6,485 nt of DNA. It comes from Chitinophagaceae bacterium. Its GTDB lineage: Bacteria; Bacteroidota; Bacteroidia; Chitinophagales; Chitinophagaceae. A program made the translations under genes and the position numbers. The notes beneath the pieces were generated by a model. It was given only the letters and a program-made list of their open reading frames with translations, was not told the DNA's origin and ran no database searches. The DNA lies in assembly GCA_021738605.1 (NCBI GenBank), contig JAIPBY010000136.1:1-6485 (forward strand), written 5' to 3'. Shown here piece after piece: positions 1 through 6,222 of the stretch (within the stretch, counting starts at the first letter, position 1; every line of letters starts with the position of its first letter).

Positions 1-12
1 AAACATTCGAAA

Positions 13-1548
13 ATGATCAAGTTAGTAGCCATTGCAGGATTGCTCATGCTGTCAATGACGGGCATGGCACAAAAGAAAAAACAAAAAGCCCCAGATCCGC
101 AACAGTTTGCGGCAACCATCACCACAGAAGACCTCAGCAAGCACCTGTATATCATCGCCGGAAAGGAAATGGAAGGACGCGAAACCGCCACAGAAGGGCA
201 ACGCAAGGCGGCTACCTATATTGAAAATCATTTCAAATCATTGGGATTGAAACCCGCCAACAACGGCAGTTTCCAGCAATCCTACCCCGTTTACCGCGAC
301 GAGCCAAGTGCTTCAGCGCTGAGCCTCGATGGCAAGGCTTTTGAGGTGAACAAGGATTTCGTTCCGTTCCCGCAATGGAACAATAACGCCACCAGCTATT
401 TTTCTGAAGTGGTATTCGTAGGACATGGCCTGGTAGACAAAGATGTGGACGATTACGCAGGATTGAATGTTGCTGGTAAGGCAGTACTGATGCTTGATGG
501 TGCGCCATCCGGTTTCAAGCCGTCAGCTCAGGGATTTCGCGGTTCATCCAGCATGTATGGAAAAATCATTGCAGCCCGCAACAAAGGGGCCGCAGCTGTT
601 ATCATGGCTGGAGCAGGTTTTCCACGCAGGGCAGGTTCCATGCCAGGAAACCAATACACCAATATTTACAAGGCAGAGCAATACCCGAATACCTTCATTG
701 TTGCAGATGAAACCGCAAAAGCCATTGCAGGCCAAGACTGGGACGGTTGGAAAGAAGCTGGAAAGTCTTCAAAGGTGACGGGAAAGCTGCTGAAAGCCAA
801 CCTAAAACTGTCTTTCCAGAAGAAAACCGAAGAATTGTCCAGCAGCAATGTATTGGCCTATATTGAAGGTTCTGACAAAAGCGATGAGTGGCTGATCATC
901 ACTGCACACTACGATCACCTGGGCAAAAGAGGTGATGTGATTTACTATGGAGCTGACGATGATGGTTCAGGCACCGTGGGTGTACTGGAAATCGCTGAGG
1001 CCTTTGTAAAAGCCAAGGCTGCAGGCAATGGCCCTCGCAGAAACGTCATGTTCATGACCGTGAGCGGCGAGGAAAAAGGGCTCTGGGGATCTGAGTATTT
1101 TTCAGAGCATCCAACCGTTCCAATGGACAAGGTAACTGCTGATTTGAATATCGACATGATCGGAAGGACTGATACTGAGCGCACTACAGGTGATACGTTG
1201 AACTATGTGTATGTGGTGGGAGATGACAAGTTGAGCACCGACCTGAAGCCCATCAGCGAGGCGATGAACAACAAGTACACCAAAATGACCCTGGACTACA
1301 AGTTCAATGATCCCAATGACAAGAACAGGATCTATTACAGGAGCGATCATTTCAATTTCGCCCGTAAAGGCGTTCCCATCATTTTTTACTATGATGGCAT
1401 GCTGCAATCTGATTATCACAAGCCTACAGACACGCCCGACAAGATTAATTATCCATTGCTTGCCAAACGCGCCCAATTGGTGTTCCATACTGCCTGGGAC
1501 ATGGCCAACAGGGAAGCTTTGCTGAAGAGGGATATTGAGTTGAAATAA
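13..1548 (+). CDS. Secreted M28-family zinc metallopeptidase with PA-like domain
   Basis: This 511-residue protein is predicted to be an exported zinc exopeptidase (aminopeptidase-like). Residues 1-20 form a signal peptide with a hydrophobic core (LVAIAGLLMLSM) ending in G-M-A-Q, followed by a lysine-rich stretch. Residues about 130-265 resemble the PA insert found in many M28 enzymes. The catalytic domain spans about 275-500. By alignment to the family, the two-zinc ligands are H299 (in ITAHYDHLG), D316 (in GADDDGSGT), E354 with catalytic base E353 (in SGEEKGLWGSEYF), D381 (in NIDMIGR) and H469 (in DYHKPTDTPDKI). All are present, so the enzyme should be active. The start is the only one that gives a complete signal peptide. 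Only 12 bases precede it, so its promoter is outside the window. A terminator follows, which separates it from the polysaccharide genes. Exact substrate cannot be read from the sequence. Confidence 0.93.
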   Translation: MIKLVAIAGLLMLSMTGMAQKKKQKAPDPQQFAATITTEDLSKHLYIIAGKEMEGRETATEGQRKAATYIENHFKSLGLKPANNGSFQQSYPVYRDEPSASALSLDGKAFEVNKDFVPFPQWNNNATSYFSEVVFVGHGLVDKDVDDYAGLNVAGKAVLMLDGAPSGFKPSAQGFRGSSSMYGKIIAARNKGAAAVIMAGAGFPRRAGSMPGNQYTNIYKAEQYPNTFIVADETAKAIAGQDWDGWKEAGKSSKVTGKLLKANLKLSFQKKTEELSSSNVLAYIEGSDKSDEWLIITAHYDHLGKRGDVIYYGADDDGSGTVGVLEIAEAFVKAKAAGNGPRRNVMFMTVSGEEKGLWGSEYFSEHPTVPMDKVTADLNIDMIGRTDTERTTGDTLNYVYVVGDDKLSTDLKPISEAMNNKYTKMTLDYKFNDPNDKNRIYYRSDHFNFARKGVPIIFYYDGMLQSDYHKPTDTPDKINYPLLAKRAQLVFHTAWDMANREALLKRDIELK

Positions 1549-1580
1549 TAAAAATCACAACTTGATTTTAAATACCCAAG

Positions 1581-1617
1581 GGGGCGTTTTATGGTAGCCC
1601 CACTATTTGTTTTTTTA
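1581..1617 (+). terminator. Probable intrinsic terminator of the peptidase gene
   Basis: GGGGC at 1581-1585 pairs with GCCCC at 1597-1601 around an 11-nt loop. A T-rich run (TATTTGTTTTTTT, 1605-1617) follows. It lies 33 bp after the peptidase stop codon. The stem is short but entirely G-C, and the T-tract is good. This is a sequence-pattern call only. Confidence 0.55.
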
Positions 1618-1718
1618 TAAGAATCGTTAACAAAAATCAAGTCATCCCAATCCTTACAAGTGTTTGAAATTATTGGTTAAATCGAAAAACAATCCATATA
1701 TTTTGAGGATATTTGTTG

Positions 1719-1732
1719 TTATTGTCCAATAA
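1719..1732. repeat. Short palindrome, copy 1 (core ATTGTCCAAT)
   Basis: TTATTG (1719-1724) and CAATAA (1727-1732) form a perfect 6-bp inverted repeat around TC. The 10-base core differs by one base from the core of a second palindrome at 1813-1822. It may be a binding site for a dimeric regulator. This is inference only, since such short palindromes also arise by chance in AT-rich DNA. Confidence 0.3.
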
Positions 1733-1811
1733 ACAGCTTTGGGGCTCTTTAAAAATATTTTTTAGTAAAATCCAATCATTCCAAAACCGTGTTTATGGCA
1801 AATAGGCCAAT

Positions 1812-1823
1812 AATTGTTCAATT
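1812..1823. repeat. Short palindrome, copy 2 (core ATTGTTCAAT)
   Basis: AATTG (1812-1816) and CAATT (1819-1823) form a perfect 5-bp inverted repeat around TT. The core matches 9 of 10 bases of the palindrome at 1721-1730, 92 bp upstream. It lies just before the long leader hairpin. Confidence 0.3.
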
Positions 1824-1830
1824 TCAGCTT

Positions 1831-1862
1831 CATGCACTTTTCAAGCATTTGAAAAGTGTATG
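1831..1862 (+). promoter_or_regulatory. 14-bp hairpin in the antiterminator gene leader
   Basis: CATGCACTTTTCAA (1831-1844) pairs with TTGAAAAGTGTATG (1849-1862) around a GCAT tetraloop. All 14 positions pair, with one G-U wobble in RNA. A weak T-rich run (TTGTTT, 1863-1868) follows. The hairpin ends 71 bp before the antiterminator start codon. In RNA it could be a leader pause or termination element on which the antiterminator acts. In DNA it could be an operator. The structure is directly visible; its role is inferred. Confidence 0.6.
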
Positions 1863-1933
1863 TTGTTTAACCAAAATATTTTTGTCCCCTATAATCTGTG
1901 GGTGACTTGGCGAAGCTTTGAAAATTTGTGAAC

Positions 1934-2440
1934 ATGATGCAACAGGTTAAAAAAAAATGGTTGGTAATTTACACCAAGCCACGTTGGGAAAAAAAGGTTC
2001 ATGCTGCTCTTCTGAAAAAAGGGATTGAAGCTTATTGTCCTTTGAACAAAGTGAAACGGAAATGGAGCGACCGGATGAAGACCATAGAGGAGCCGCTGTT
2101 CAAAAGCTACGTGTTTGTGAAGGTAGAAGATACCCAAATGACTGAGGTACGTTTTGTGGATGGCGTGATGAACTATGTCTACTGGAACGGGAAGCCCGCG
2201 ATTGTCAGGGAAGAAGAGATCGTGGAAATCAAGAAATTCCTGTCAGAGTACGAAGATGTTGAAGTGTCGAGCATTGAGCTGAAACCTGCAGATGCTGTTG
2301 TCCTGAATACCGGTGTGATGATGGGTGCTACCGGCAGAGTATTGCGCGTGTTGGGTAACAATACTGTCGAGGTACGAATCGATAGTCTCGGATTCATACT
2401 CACCGCAAAGTTTGACAAGAAGACGGTGCGAAAAATCTAG
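1934..2440 (+). CDS. UpxY-family transcription antiterminator (NusG paralogue)
   Basis: The product is a 168-residue NusG-like protein of the specialised type that in Bacteroides (UpxY) lets RNA polymerase read through polysaccharide operons from their leaders. An NGN domain covers about residues 7-103. It starts with WLVIYTKPRWEKKV and contains the helix leading to GIEAYCPLNKVKRKW and the strand PLFKSYVFVKV, all typical of RfaH/UpxY-like proteins. A KOW-like C-terminal domain (about 114-160, GATGRVLRVLGNNTVEVRI) follows. Start choice: ATG 1934 fits the family's short N-terminus. A GTG at 1928 would add two residues, and ATG 1937 would remove one. No Shine-Dalgarno sequence is visible. It is the first gene of the polysaccharide group, 88 bp before the export lipoprotein gene, and its position fits cis-acting operon control. 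Which UpxY subgroup it belongs to, and whether it acts only on this locus, cannot be seen. Confidence 0.9.
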   Translation: MMQQVKKKWLVIYTKPRWEKKVHAALLKKGIEAYCPLNKVKRKWSDRMKTIEEPLFKSYVFVKVEDTQMTEVRFVDGVMNYVYWNGKPAIVREEEIVEIKKFLSEYEDVEVSSIELKPADAVVLNTGVMMGATGRVLRVLGNNTVEVRIDSLGFILTAKFDKKTVRKI

Positions 2441-2528
2441 GTGTCAAAAGTTGTGAATCAAAAGAGAACAAAACGAAGTGTAAAATAGCAACCCAGCGTT
2501 CAAAAACATTTTCTCAATAAAATTTTCA

Positions 2529-3326
2529 ATGATAAAAAAGTTTCTCATCAGACTTTTTCTGCCCCTTTTTTCTCTGGCCTATCTCAGCGCCTGCACCACC
2601 TACAAACAGTTGCAATACTTGCAGGGGGATTTAGATTCCACCAAATACAGCCAGTTCAAGGTGCCAGAGCAGCGGATCCAGAAAGGCGATCAGATCAGCA
2701 TTGCCGTTTTCAGCGACAATGCAGCAGCCAGTGCTATGTTCAATACCGGCTCCATCCCACAAGTCAATGGCGCCATGGCGCAGTCTGCCGGCAGTGGAGT
2801 ATCCGCAGCCGGCAACGTGTATGAGGTAGACCAGGAAGGAAATATATTTTTCCCACAGATCGGAAAACTCAATGTTGAAGGCCTTACCCGAGAAGGGATG
2901 ACAAAACTGCTGGACAGCAAACTCAAAGACAAACTCCTGATCAATCCTTATTATGTGATACGCTTTCTCAACCTCAAGATTACGGTTTTTGGTGATGTTG
3001 GTTCTCCAGGGGTATATCCACTGGTAAGGGAAAATACAAATATATTTGAGGCACTGACCCTTGCTGGTGACATGACCTTTTTTGGCAGACGCGATAACGT
3101 ACTCATCATCCGTGAAAAAGATGGTAAAAGGGTATTTGCTCGTTTAGATGTAACCAAGCCCGATGTTTTCAATTCCCCATATTATTACCTTCAGCAAAAT
3201 GATATCGTTTTTGTGGACATGCGCAAAGGCAAGGTGAACATGCAAAATCAGTCATGGGTGCAGAACATTACCCTGGGCTTGAGTCTGATGTCTGGCGTCG
3301 CATTCCTGATCAACCTTTTCCGTTGA
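2529..3326 (+). CDS. Wza-like polysaccharide export outer-membrane lipoprotein
   Basis: This 265-residue protein belongs to the polysaccharide biosynthesis/export (Wza/BexD/CtrA) family. Oligomers of this family form the periplasmic and outer-membrane conduit for capsule or exopolysaccharide. Residues 1-22 form a lipoprotein signal: a basic start, a hydrophobic core and the lipobox L19-S-A-C22. The Poly_export domain runs about 46-148, opening with RIQKGDQISIAVFS. It contains a Gly/Ala/Ser-rich insertion (about 64-96), then VYEVDQEGNIFFPQIGKL. An SLBB-type domain follows (about 150-230, ITVFGDVGSPGVYPL). A hydrophobic segment at 244-263 ends the protein and may be a membrane-inserting helix. 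It is shorter than E. coli Wza (about 380 residues), as is common for Bacteroidota members. It lies 26 bp upstream of the Wzc-like gene, so the two are almost certainly co-transcribed. The 88-bp gap upstream has no hairpin, only two copies of TCAAAAG 14 bp apart. Confidence 0.92.
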   Translation: MIKKFLIRLFLPLFSLAYLSACTTYKQLQYLQGDLDSTKYSQFKVPEQRIQKGDQISIAVFSDNAAASAMFNTGSIPQVNGAMAQSAGSGVSAAGNVYEVDQEGNIFFPQIGKLNVEGLTREGMTKLLDSKLKDKLLINPYYVIRFLNLKITVFGDVGSPGVYPLVRENTNIFEALTLAGDMTFFGRRDNVLIIREKDGKRVFARLDVTKPDVFNSPYYYLQQNDIVFVDMRKGKVNMQNQSWVQNITLGLSLMSGVAFLINLFR

Positions 3327-3352
3327 TCCAACCATAAAACAGCGTACAGCGT

Positions 3353-5788
3353 ATGTTAAACAACAATAACAACTACGACGATTCTTTTCAGATTGGGGGG
3401 AATGCCAGGAAAACTGATTTCAGCACCAGGGAATTCCTGATTAAATACATTTTCCTGATTCCATGGCTTATTGTCTCAGTGAGCATTGCCCTCGGTATCA
3501 CTTATACGCGTTTGCGCTACATCGTTCCAATTTATTCAGCATCTGGCAAGGTTCTGATCAAGCAGGATAGGCCCTCAGGATTGAATTCAGGTAGCGGCGG
3601 CAGTAACCAATTGATTGGTGATGTGGTAGCCACTTCAGTCAATTCACGGTCCATGGATGATCAGATAGAATTGATCAAGTCCACTGCCATGGCCAGAATG
3701 GTGGTGCGCAATGCTTCTATTCAGCAAAGCTATTATTACAAGGGGAAACTCAGAAATACTTTGACCCATCTGAGTATCAGCCCTATCCAACTCAATATTT
3801 TGAACCTCACAGATTCTGCCAATGGCATATCTGTTTTGGTAAAAATAATTGACAAGGAAACTTTTTCTGTTAATGGGAACAATGCTCCTCTGCGTTTTGG
3901 TAGTTTATTTCAATTGGCTCAGGGATCTTTTGTTTTGGAGAAAAAAACAGCAGTGATTGCTCCATCCACTGAATTCATCTGCACCTGGACACCTGAGGAA
4001 CAGCTGGCGAGGAGTTTGGCTGCTAGTATCAATGTGGGTCTTGCCACCAAGGGAGGTAACGTGTTGAACTTCGCCTATTTTTCTGAAAACCATCTGGTGG
4101 CGCAGGATGTGGTCAATGGTTTTTTGAAGGCCTATCAGGATTATAGTCTGCAAGACAAGCGGGAGGGCTCTATGAGTGCTCTGAGCTTCATTGACAATCA
4201 ATTGGCTGAGGTAAAAGGCGACCTGAGCAATGTGGAGGGTAGTCTACAGCAGTTCAGGGAAGACAATAAAGTGATTGCTCCTGAAGCCCAGGCTACCAGC
4301 TCATTTGCAGAGGCCAAAGGATCTGACAAGCAAATCATGGAACAGTCCGTCAAGATCAGGTTTATTGACTACATGATCAATTTTATCAAGGACCCGAAGA
4401 ATAATTATCGTAGCATTCCACTGGTTAGCATGGTCAATGAAGCTTCAGTGGGTTCCATTATTGCGGAGTACAACAAACTACAACTGCAACGGGAAATTTC
4501 CTTGCAAACGATTCCCAAAGATAATCCCATCATCCGAGACATGGAATTGTCTATGGGCAAGGTGCGCAATGAAATTGTGATGACCCTGACGCAATTCAAA
4601 GAAACAATGAATGAGGCCCTCAAAGGATTTCAAGAAATGGAGTTGGAAGCCAATAGTGAACTGCGCAGCCTGCCCCGCAAACAACGCCAACTCTTGGACA
4701 TCAGCCGACAGCAACAGGTCATCCAGGAACTCTATTCCTCGCTGGTGCAGCGAAAGATCCAGATATCCATCAGTTCAGCCTCAACGCTGTCCAATATTCA
4801 GGTTTTGGAGCCTGGCTACTCGGGTGGATGGCCCGTAAGCCCCAATCCGCGCTCACTTTACATAACGGCGATTTTAATTGGGCTGGCCATTCCCATTGGG
4901 CTTGCTGTACTGCGGGAACTGCTCAACGACAAGGTCAATTCAAAGGAAGACATTCGTAAGTTTACAACTGCTCCTATGTTGGGAGAGATTGGTCATTCTG
5001 ATGAGACTGAATACCTGATTGTCAGGGATACAAGCAGGAACATGATTGCTGAACAATTCAGGGTCATTCGTGCCAATTTCCAATATGTTTTGCCCCGCCA
5101 GTCAAAGTATACAATTTTAGTGACTTCTAGCATGAGTGGGGAAGGCAAGTCTTTTGTTGCCACCAATATGGCAGGGGTGATGGCTGTTTCCGGGAAAAAA
5201 ACAGTAATTCTTGAGTTTGATATCCGTAAGCCCAAAATCCTTGAAGGATTGGGCATTGACAGGAAGAATGTCAAGGGAGTCACCAATTACCTGATGGGAA
5301 AGACAACCATTGACGACATTATCATCCCAGTTGCCAAGATGGAAAATTTGTTTGTCATTGCTTGCGGCCCCGTTCCACCCAACCCTGCAGAGCTGATCCT
5401 GGATCCTAAGCTGAATGACCTCTTCAGGGAGGTAAAAGAGCGGTTTGACGTGGTGCTGATCGATACCGCCCCCGTGGGCCTCGTTAGTGATGCCATTGAA
5501 TTGGGATTGCATGCAGATGCTTCGGTGTTTATTGTTCGGCATGATTTCACTTACAAGAAGCAGGTGCAGCTCGTGGAAGAACTCTACAAGGGCGGAAAAC
5601 TCCCAAATTTGAGTATTATCATCAATGATGTACAGGCCATGATGGGCTATGGCAAATATTATGGCTATGTCAGCTACGGCTATATCGGCTACGGCTATGG
5701 ATCTGAGCGCTATATTTCGAATTATTTTGATGTAGCTGTCAAGAAGCGGAGTTTGTGGAAGAGGATTAGGAGAGCGATTGGAGTTTAG
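3353..5788 (+). CDS. Wzc-like polysaccharide co-polymerase / BY-kinase
   Basis: This 811-residue inner-membrane protein combines a Wzz-type chain-length domain with a cytoplasmic bacterial tyrosine kinase (BY-kinase). It is predicted to control polysaccharide length and to drive export together with the Wza-like lipoprotein. TM1 is about 28-50. The periplasmic part follows, with predicted helical coiled-coil regions around 275-305 and 400-470. The proline-rich Wzz motif is at 488-499 (GYSGGWPVSPNP), just before TM2 at 501-520. The kinase has the oligomerisation motif EX2RX2R (E567, R570, R573), Walker A SGEGKS (595-600, K599), Walker A' LEFDIRKP (E621, D623, R625) and Walker B VVLIDTAP (D704). 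The first Asp of the usual DxDxR Walker A' is Glu here. A Tyr cluster of ten residues at 766-791 is the expected autophosphorylation site, followed by a basic tail (KKRSLWKRIRRAIGV). Length is normal for the fused, Gram-negative type. No partner phosphatase gene is seen in the window. Confidence 0.95.
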   Translation: MLNNNNNYDDSFQIGGNARKTDFSTREFLIKYIFLIPWLIVSVSIALGITYTRLRYIVPIYSASGKVLIKQDRPSGLNSGSGGSNQLIGDVVATSVNSRSMDDQIELIKSTAMARMVVRNASIQQSYYYKGKLRNTLTHLSISPIQLNILNLTDSANGISVLVKIIDKETFSVNGNNAPLRFGSLFQLAQGSFVLEKKTAVIAPSTEFICTWTPEEQLARSLAASINVGLATKGGNVLNFAYFSENHLVAQDVVNGFLKAYQDYSLQDKREGSMSALSFIDNQLAEVKGDLSNVEGSLQQFREDNKVIAPEAQATSSFAEAKGSDKQIMEQSVKIRFIDYMINFIKDPKNNYRSIPLVSMVNEASVGSIIAEYNKLQLQREISLQTIPKDNPIIRDMELSMGKVRNEIVMTLTQFKETMNEALKGFQEMELEANSELRSLPRKQRQLLDISRQQQVIQELYSSLVQRKIQISISSASTLSNIQVLEPGYSGGWPVSPNPRSLYITAILIGLAIPIGLAVLRELLNDKVNSKEDIRKFTTAPMLGEIGHSDETEYLIVRDTSRNMIAEQFRVIRANFQYVLPRQSKYTILVTSSMSGEGKSFVATNMAGVMAVSGKKTVILEFDIRKPKILEGLGIDRKNVKGVTNYLMGKTTIDDIIIPVAKMENLFVIACGPVPPNPAELILDPKLNDLFREVKERFDVVLIDTAPVGLVSDAIELGLHADASVFIVRHDFTYKKQVQLVEELYKGGKLPNLSIIINDVQAMMGYGKYYGYVSYGYIGYGYGSERYISNYFDVAVKKRSLWKRIRRAIGV

Positions 5789-5835
5789 GGAGGTTGAGGG
5801 AGGTTAATACAGTTGAACAGGTTGAAGGGGTTGAA
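5780..5835 (+). repeat. Degenerate 9-10 bp tandem repeat (GGAGGTTGA-like)
   Basis: Units read GGGAGGTTGA (5788-5797), GGGAGGTTAA (5798-5807), TACAGTTGAA (5808-5817), CAGGTTGAA (5818-5826) and GGGGTTGAA (5827-5835). A similar GGAGTTTA lies at 5780-5787 inside the kinase gene's last codons. The array therefore overlaps the stop codon. The strand is purine-rich throughout. No ORF or hairpin explains it. Confidence 0.6.
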
Positions 5836-5859
5836 GAAAGAAGAGGTCTCAAATGCATA

Positions 5860-5886
5860 CGGTCACAAAATGTGACCGCATATTTT
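5860..5886 (+). terminator. Inverted repeat: kinase-operon terminator or operator of the next gene
   Basis: CGGTCACA (5860-5867) and TGTGACCG (5871-5878) form a perfect 8-bp inverted repeat with a 3-nt AAA loop. CATATTTT (5879-5886) follows. It lies 71 bp after the kinase stop and ends 27 bp before the next start codon. A half G-C stem plus T-rich tail fits an intrinsic terminator. The T-run is short, however, and the position just upstream of a small accessory gene equally suits an autoregulatory operator. The inverted repeat itself is certain; the function is not. Confidence 0.5.
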
Positions 5887-5893
5887 AAAAAAT

Positions 5894-5898
5894 AGAGG
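5894..5898 (+). promoter_or_regulatory. Shine-Dalgarno-like AGAGG before the DUF6922-like gene
   Basis: AGAGG ends 7 bases before the ATG at 5906. This supports that start. It contrasts with the antiterminator and export genes upstream, which lack an obvious ribosome binding site. Confidence 0.5.
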
Positions 5899-5905
5899 TA
5901 TTTAG

Positions 5906-6187
5906 ATGATCGCAATTGAACCCATAAAAATTTCAGATTTTTCTTCTCATTTGTTTTGGGATGTCAACAAGGATGAGCTTGATTTGGATGCGAATAGGTC
6001 ATTTATCGTCAAAAGAGCATTGGAATACGGGTTGATGCAAGATTGGAACTTGATTAGCAGGTATTATGGTTTGACTGCAATCGTGGAATTGGCAAAAACA
6101 TTCAGGAGCCTCGAACCCAAAACGTTTAGTTTTATTTTGACCCTCTCAGGATTGCAGAAAGAAGCATTTAGATGTTCCACTATATAA
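5906..6187 (+). CDS. DUF6922-like small protein (possible antitoxin-type partner)
   Basis: The 93-residue product matches, from memory of the family, the pattern of DUF6922 proteins. These are small cytoplasmic proteins of unknown function in Bacteroidota, often encoded just upstream of an AbiEii-type nucleotidyltransferase. The matching elements are SSHLFWDVNKDELD (14-27), FIVKRALEYG (33-42), DWNLISRYYGL (46-56), a conserved Arg-Ser-Leu (67-69) and the C-terminal FRC motif (88-90). There is no signal peptide or membrane segment. Family members usually continue about ten residues past FRC(Y)T, but this one stops after F-R-C-S-T-I, suggesting a truncated C-terminus. The start is supported by AGAGG at good spacing. 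The inverted repeat at 5860-5878 lies directly upstream. An antitoxin-like role is inferred only from family neighbourhood, and the expected partner is absent here. Confidence 0.7.
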   Translation: MIAIEPIKISDFSSHLFWDVNKDELDLDANRSFIVKRALEYGLMQDWNLISRYYGLTAIVELAKTFRSLEPKTFSFILTLSGLQKEAFRCSTI

Positions 6188-6222
6188 CAGTAGACCTTGG
6201 CCCAAGTAAATATATACACTGA
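6172..6222 (+). pseudogene. Possible remnant of an AbiEii-type nucleotidyltransferase start
   Basis: An ATG at 6172, overlapping the end of the DUF6922-like gene in another frame, opens a 16-codon frame beginning M-F-H-Y-I-T-V-D before a stop at 6220-6222. AbiEii/AbiGii-type nucleotidyltransferases that follow DUF6922 genes commonly begin with a similar M-L-H/Y-x-x-T-V pattern. No GGT(A/S)L or DxDLF nucleotidyltransferase motif follows. The match is only about six residues and may be coincidence. If real, the rest of the gene has been deleted. Confidence 0.25.

Larger units (their letters stand above)
1618..1933 (+). promoter_or_regulatory. Gene-free AT-rich leader/promoter region of the polysaccharide operon
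   Basis: No plausible gene lies in this 316-bp stretch. It is much richer in A+T than the flanking coding sequence, as expected of a promoter and long 5' leader. UpxY-type genes in Bacteroidota are typically preceded by a long untranslated leader in which the antiterminator acts. I found no clean match to the Bacteroidota promoter (TTTG or TTG, a spacer of about 20 bp, then TAnnTTTG). The nearest is TTTG at 1712-1715 with CAGCTTTG at 1734-1741, spacer 18, which has one mismatch in the -7 box and is weak. The notable content is a long hairpin and two related small palindromes, listed separately. Confidence 0.6.

Noticed and set aside
1102..1488. 128-codon open frame on the - strand inside the peptidase gene
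   Set aside because: It lies entirely antisense to a well-supported gene with intact catalytic motifs and shows no recognisable protein features.
1712..1741. TTTG-N18-CAGCTTTG as a Bacteroidota -33/-7 promoter
   Set aside because: The -7 box has a mismatch at its conserved first base and the spacer is slightly short. Similar partial matches (AAGCTTTG 1913-1920, AAAATTTG 1921-1928) are common in this AT-rich stretch.
1928..1933. GTG at 1928 as start of the antiterminator gene
   Set aside because: It adds only two residues before two ATG codons (1934, 1937). Nothing upstream favours it, and ATG 1934 fits the family's N-terminus.
2444..2465. Two TCAAAAG copies upstream of the export lipoprotein gene as regulatory repeats
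   Set aside because: They are seven-base A-rich words 14 bp apart with no symmetry, easily chance in this composition.
5117..5542. 141-codon open frame on the - strand inside the kinase gene
   Set aside because: It is antisense to the Walker A to Walker B region of the kinase domain. Its Cys/His/Asn-rich composition is typical of a shadow frame.
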